From Thermoplasmata archaeon (GTDB lineage Archaea > Thermoplasmatota > Thermoplasmata > Thermoplasmatales > Thermoplasmataceae): a DNA stretch of 8,624 bases. Positions 5,712 through 8,624 of this stretch are shown one piece after another. Under the pieces are notes generated by a model. The model had not been told where the DNA came from and made no database searches. It saw only the letters and a list, made by a program, of their open reading frames with translations. Numbering within the stretch: the first letter of the stretch is position 1; every line of letters starts with the position of its first letter. Position numbers and translations under genes: made by a program. The DNA is taken from positions 1 through 8,624 of the forward strand of contig JAJYPW010000031.1 of assembly GCA_021795055.1 (NCBI GenBank), written 5' to 3'.

Positions 5712-6458
5712 ATGCCAGATCTATACCGGCGGTACGGCCAGGTTTTTCTCAGGAATGCATCGGTGGCACGTGCCGAGGCTAGTGCCCTCTCCCTCCCGGC
5801 TGGCTCCAAAGTTATTGAGATTGGGCCAGGCACAGGCATTTTGACCGCGTTCCTCCTCGATATGGGGTATTACGTTAAGGCAGTGGAGACCGACCACAGG
5901 TTTATTGATGCGCTGCGCGAGAGGTTCAGCGCTGAAGAGGGTCAAGGGAGACTTTCCATTGTGAAGGGCAACATTCTTGATTTTCCTGAAATCCTGAATA
6001 CAGACGGGATAGCAGGCAACATCCCCTATTCTATTTCATCACCACTTTTCGAACTTCTCTGCAAATCCAACTTCAGGTATGCGGTCCTCATGTTCCAGAG
6101 AGAGTTCGGAGAAAAATTGCTGAAACTACCGGGCCAAAGGGGTTTCTCGAGAATATCAGCCTTATCTTACCTCAACTTGAATGCCGAAAGAATAAGAAAC
6201 GTTCCCAGAACTTTCTTTAAGCCGGTGCCAAAGGTCGACTCCATTATACTTAGATTTGAAAAGAAGGAAAAGGTGTACTCCGCCAAATATGAGGATATTC
6301 TCCGGACAGCATTTGCCGGTAAGAGGAAGAAACTGAAAAACGTCTTTCCAGGGATTCCTCCTGAGTTTGGCGATATGAGAATTGAAGAACTGAGTGAAGT
6401 TCAGTTCAGGAAACTCCTGGATACAATGAGAAATACGCTGGAAGAGAAAAAACCTTAA
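5712..6458 (+). CDS. rsmA: 16S rRNA dimethyladenosine transferase RsmA/KsgA
   Basis: 248 residues, slightly short for the family. RsmA uses S-adenosylmethionine to dimethylate two adjacent adenosines in the 3'-terminal helix of 16S rRNA and acts as a late checkpoint of 30S assembly. Visible methyltransferase motifs are GQVFLRN (residues 9-15, motif X), EIGPGTG (36-42, SAM binding), an acidic ETD at 59-61 after strand 2, GNILDF (86-91), GNIPYSISSPL (102-112, the catalytic N-I/L-P-Y site at Asn103) and FKPVPKVDSIILRF (169-182). The C-terminal helical domain has AFAGKRKKLKNVF (200-212). ATG 5712 lies one base after the DUF655 stop; a longer in-frame start inside DUF655 (5643) is rejected because its first 23 residues are the antisense-of-frame reading of that gene. 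The usual neighbour HemK/PrmC is absent downstream. Confidence 0.95.
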   Translation: MPDLYRRYGQVFLRNASVARAEASALSLPAGSKVIEIGPGTGILTAFLLDMGYYVKAVETDHRFIDALRERFSAEEGQGRLSIVKGNILDFPEILNTDGIAGNIPYSISSPLFELLCKSNFRYAVLMFQREFGEKLLKLPGQRGFSRISALSYLNLNAERIRNVPRTFFKPVPKVDSIILRFEKKEKVYSAKYEDILRTAFAGKRKKLKNVFPGIPPEFGDMRIEELSEVQFRKLLDTMRNTLEEKKP

Positions 6459-6460
6459 TT
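6454..6460 (+). promoter_or_regulatory. TATA box of the aldehyde dehydrogenase gene, overlapping the rsmA stop
   Basis: CTTAATT, preceded by an A-run (6447-6452) that resembles a BRE, is centred 25 bases before ATG 6482. The rsmA TAA stop (6456-6458) is part of the element. The downstream gene has no Shine-Dalgarno, as expected for a leaderless message, so the dehydrogenase is probably a separate transcription unit from the translation operon. Confidence 0.55.
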
Positions 6461-6481
6461 TGTGCTGACAGCTATCCAGTC

Positions 6482-8026
6482 ATGGATACAAAGTCACAGA
6501 AAAAGGACGTTCTGGGTGCCCTGGGACTGGGGAAGCTGAATTCCGGCACATATTATGGAATCTGGGCTGAAACCCATGGCAGGGAGAGCATCGCATCTAT
6601 CTCTCCGATAGACGGAGAAGAAACCGCCGAGATAACCCTTGCTAGCGATGATGATTATGAGAAGGTGGTTTCGGCCGCACAGGAATCATTCCTGAAGTGG
6701 CGTGACATTCCTGCGCCCAAGCGTGGTTCCATAATAAGGGAGATAGGAGAAGAACTGAGGAAGAACAAGTCAAATCTGGGCAGGCTTCTTTCCATAGAGG
6801 TTGGCAAGACCCTGACCGAGGGTGAAGGCGAAATCCAGGAGATGATTGACGTTGCGGACCTTGCAGTCGGGCTTTCCAGGCAGCTGTACGGGCTCGAAAT
6901 CGCCAGCGAGCGTGGCAGGCACAGAATGATAGAGCAATATGTCCCACTTGGGCCAATCGGCGTGATTACTTCCTTCAACTTCCCGGCTTCAGTCTGGTCA
7001 TGGAACGCCCTGATTGCTGCCGTGTGCGGCGATGTGGTTGTATGGAAGCCGTCTTCTAAGGCACCTCTGACTGCTGCTGCTATTACGAAAGTGGCAGAAA
7101 GGGTAATCAAGAGACTAAAATCACCGGAAATCTTCTTCCTCGTTGCAGGAGAGGGAAAGAAAACGGGCAACATGATGGCCACAGACAGGCGCCTGCCTCT
7201 GATTTCCTTTACGGGATCAGTTCCCGTAGGAAAGAGGATAGCAGAGGGTGTTGCGGGGAGACTGGGGCGCAGTATCCTGGAACTGGGAGGCAACAATGCT
7301 GCAGTGGTTTCCGACAAGTGTGACCTGAAGCTGGCAGCAAAGGGCGTTTCCTTCGGTGCTCTTGCAACGGCAGGGCAGAGATGCACCTCCACCAGGAGGC
7401 TGATACTTCACGAGAAAGTTTACGAGCAGTTCATGGATAGAATTAAGGACATCTATAGACGGGCAAAAATCGGCAACCCCCTGGAAAATAGCGTTCTGGT
7501 AGGCCCATTGATAGACAGGGATGCCGTAGTAAAGTTCAGGAATGCTATAGAAGAGGCCAGAAAACAGGGTGGAAAGACCATCTTCGGCGGGGCAGAGGCA
7601 GAGATCAGCGGATTCGAAGGCGGGAACTACGTGGTACCTGCAATAGTTGAGGCAAGCCCTGACATGGACATTGTCAGGAAGGAAACCTTTGCGCCAATAC
7701 TGTATGTATTCAAGTACAGAAACCTCGAAGAAGCCATCCGGATACACAATTCCGTCCCTCAGGGGCTGTCTTCCTCAATTTTCTCGAATGACCTGAAAGA
7801 GGTGGAAGAATTCACCTCCGCAAGGGGAAGCGATTGCGGAATAGTCAACGTAAACACTGCAACTGCGGGCGCCGAAATTGGCGGGGCCTTCGGGGGGGAG
7901 AAGGAGACCGGTGGAGGGCGTGAGAGTGGTTCCGATGCATGGAAGGCATATATGAAGAGACAGACCGTCACCATCAACTACGGAAACGATATCCCCCTGT
8001 CGCAGGACGTCAGTTTCCCGGTTTGA
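6482..8026 (+). CDS. ALDH7 (antiquitin)-type aldehyde dehydrogenase
   Basis: 514 residues. NAD(P)-dependent oxidation of an aldehyde to an acid; ALDH7 enzymes typically act on alpha-aminoadipic semialdehyde / piperideine-6-carboxylate in lysine breakdown. Family marks are LGALGLGKLNSGTYYGIW (residues 11-28), SFNFP with Asn166, WKP with Lys189, SFTGSVPVGKRI (242-253, cofactor loop), LELGGNN with base Glu267, GQRCT with nucleophile Cys301, ETFAPILYVFK (401-411) and the highly diagnostic C-terminal GAEIGGAFGGEK then TGGGRESGSDAWKAYMKR (463-493). Glu120 and Arg300 appear to match the residues that anchor aminoadipate semialdehyde in human ALDH7A1. ATG 6482 has no SD but has a TATA box 25 bases upstream. 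No other lysine-pathway gene is in view, so the true substrate is open; sugar-derived or amino acid-derived semialdehydes are alternatives. Confidence 0.9.
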   Translation: MDTKSQKKDVLGALGLGKLNSGTYYGIWAETHGRESIASISPIDGEETAEITLASDDDYEKVVSAAQESFLKWRDIPAPKRGSIIREIGEELRKNKSNLGRLLSIEVGKTLTEGEGEIQEMIDVADLAVGLSRQLYGLEIASERGRHRMIEQYVPLGPIGVITSFNFPASVWSWNALIAAVCGDVVVWKPSSKAPLTAAAITKVAERVIKRLKSPEIFFLVAGEGKKTGNMMATDRRLPLISFTGSVPVGKRIAEGVAGRLGRSILELGGNNAAVVSDKCDLKLAAKGVSFGALATAGQRCTSTRRLILHEKVYEQFMDRIKDIYRRAKIGNPLENSVLVGPLIDRDAVVKFRNAIEEARKQGGKTIFGGAEAEISGFEGGNYVVPAIVEASPDMDIVRKETFAPILYVFKYRNLEEAIRIHNSVPQGLSSSIFSNDLKEVEEFTSARGSDCGIVNVNTATAGAEIGGAFGGEKETGGGRESGSDAWKAYMKRQTVTINYGNDIPLSQDVSFPV

Positions 8027-8304
8027 GAGATCCTCGCGCCCTCCTTACCCGGGGAAGTGGAATATCACTTTCAGGCGTGAACGCAGGTGTGCTCATGTAC
8101 TGCGGAATAGGTATCGGGATCTATGTGACGGGATGTTCCATACAACGTGGGCTGTGCATGGGAATGCAGTTATGATCTCCGGCAAACATGGACTGATTGT
8201 CCATTGAATGAGTGAATACCGGCTACTCAAACAGCAGATATTCACAGCATGTTGCCACGCCAATGTTGAATACAATTATAGCGTACGATCGAATCTTGTT
8301 TCCG
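8027..8304. other. Intergenic region between aldehyde dehydrogenase and priS
   Basis: 278 bases with no supported gene. Short hairpin-forming repeats occur: TGCAT/ATGCA (8155-8168) and ATGGAC/GTCCAT with a 5-base loop (8188-8204). Neither is followed by a T-run, so no clear terminator for the dehydrogenase is visible. A reading frame ending at 8175 (Cys- and Gly-rich, about 26 codons from ATG 8098) and a minus-strand frame at 8093-8275 lack SD or TATA support. The right end carries the priS promoter. Confidence 0.5.
8276..8281 (+). promoter_or_regulatory. TATA box of priS (leaderless)
   Basis: CAATTATAG, with core TTATAG, is centred about 26-27 bases before ATG 8305. This matches the spacing at iorA and the dehydrogenase. 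It supports ATG 8305 over the upstream in-frame ATG 8263, which lies before the TATA box and would not be in the mRNA. Confidence 0.6.
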
Positions 8305-8624
8305 ATGCCTGAGTTCAACGGAACCGCTGGCCTGAAGCAACTCTTTGGAAGATATTACAGGAATTTCAGGTCTGTGGAACCCGATCAGATCTCAAAGAGG
8401 GAGATAGGGTACATACCGTTCGATGGCACAATGGTAAGGCACATGGGTTTCCAGACCCACCAGGAAATTGAAAAGTTTGCTTTTGAGAAGATCCCGAGAC
8501 ACCTGTATTATTCCAGCACCTACTATAAATTCCCGCTAGAAAAGAAGATGAATGATAAGGGCTGGCAGGGCGCAGAGTTGATCTTCGATCTGGATGCAGA
8601 TCACATAGAAGGGGCGTCTGCAAT
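8305..8624 (+). CDS. priS: DNA primase small (catalytic) subunit PriS, N-terminal part
   Basis: Partial gene: 106 codons plus two bases, the rest beyond the right edge. PriS is the catalytic subunit of the archaeal/eukaryotic-type primase; with PriL it makes primers for replicative polymerases. The sequence shows the family N-terminus: LKQLFGRYYRNF (residues 10-21), REIGYIPFDGTMVRHMGFQ (32-50), IPRHLYYSSTYYKFPLEKKM (63-82), KGWQGAELIFDLDADH (85-100). Asp95 and Asp97 form the metal-binding D-x-D motif of the active site. ATG 8305 is chosen because the TATA box at 8276-8281 would start transcription there and because the protein then begins close to the family start; in-frame ATG 8263 and GTG 8212 are longer alternatives without homologous sequence or an SD. 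The zinc-binding insertion and the third catalytic aspartate lie outside the window. Confidence 0.94.
   Translation, partial: MPEFNGTAGLKQLFGRYYRNFRSVEPDQISKREIGYIPFDGTMVRHMGFQTHQEIEKFAFEKIPRHLYYSSTYYKFPLEKKMNDKGWQGAELIFDLDADHIEGASA

Noticed and set aside
7939..8175. Plus-strand frame running out of the aldehyde dehydrogenase, Cys/Gly-rich at its end
   Set aside because: Its first part is an out-of-frame reading of the ALDH7 C-terminus; the free part of about 26 codons from ATG 8098 has no start signal.
8171..8215. Possible C/D-box RNA (TTATGATCT ... ACTGA ... TGAATGA)
   Set aside because: Box C does not match RUGAUGA and no proper final D box with terminal stem is present.
8093..8275. 60-codon minus-strand frame in the gap before priS
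   Set aside because: No SD or TATA box at the proper place, no familiar sequence, and it overlaps the priS promoter.

Overview
The window reads as a chromosomal housekeeping region of a euryarchaeon, most likely a member of or relative of the Thermoplasmatales. The archaeal identity is firm: it carries exosome subunits Rrp4, Rrp41 and Rrp42, ribosomal proteins eL43 (L37Ae) and eL21, RNA polymerase subunits RpoP and RpoF (Rpb4), Pus10, DUF655 and the primase small subunit PriS. The order-level placement is inference. It rests on intermediate GC, heavy AGG/AGA and ATA codon use, and a promoter style in which the first gene of a unit has no Shine-Dalgarno (SD) sequence and a TATA box about 25-27 bases before the start codon (leaderless mRNA), while internal genes keep an SD.

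Layout. The 5' part of iorA (indolepyruvate ferredoxin oxidoreductase alpha) runs leftward from 458 and leaves the window at base 1. Bases 459-794 are a dense regulatory region with a leftward TATA box for iorA, an 18-bp near-palindrome, two rightward TATA boxes, a four-codon leaderless mini-ORF, and a hairpin followed by a T-run just before the rrp4 SD. From 795 to 6458 nine genes run rightward with almost no gaps: rrp4, rrp41, rrp42, eL43, rpoP (43 codons, TTG start), pus10, eL21, rpoF, DUF655 and then rsmA as a tenth. An ALDH7/antiquitin-type aldehyde dehydrogenase follows from its own leaderless promoter, whose TATA box includes the rsmA stop codon. A 278-base gap precedes priS, which starts at 8305 with another leaderless promoter and leaves the window at its right edge.

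Function. The long array joins RNA degradation and tailing (Rrp41 catalytic, Rrp42 structural, Rrp4 the S1/KH cap), translation (eL43, eL21), transcription (RpoP, RpoF), and RNA modification (Pus10 on tRNA, RsmA on 16S rRNA). This is a classic archaeal information-processing superoperon. Csl4 and DnaG, the other archaeal exosome parts, are not in the window.

No clear new defence, mobile or CRISPR system is visible. The most interesting material is the 459-794 control region, which has an attenuator-like arrangement before the exosome genes. Other points of note are three consecutive-style TTG starts overlapping upstream stops, and the C-x-C spacing in the RpoP zinc site.
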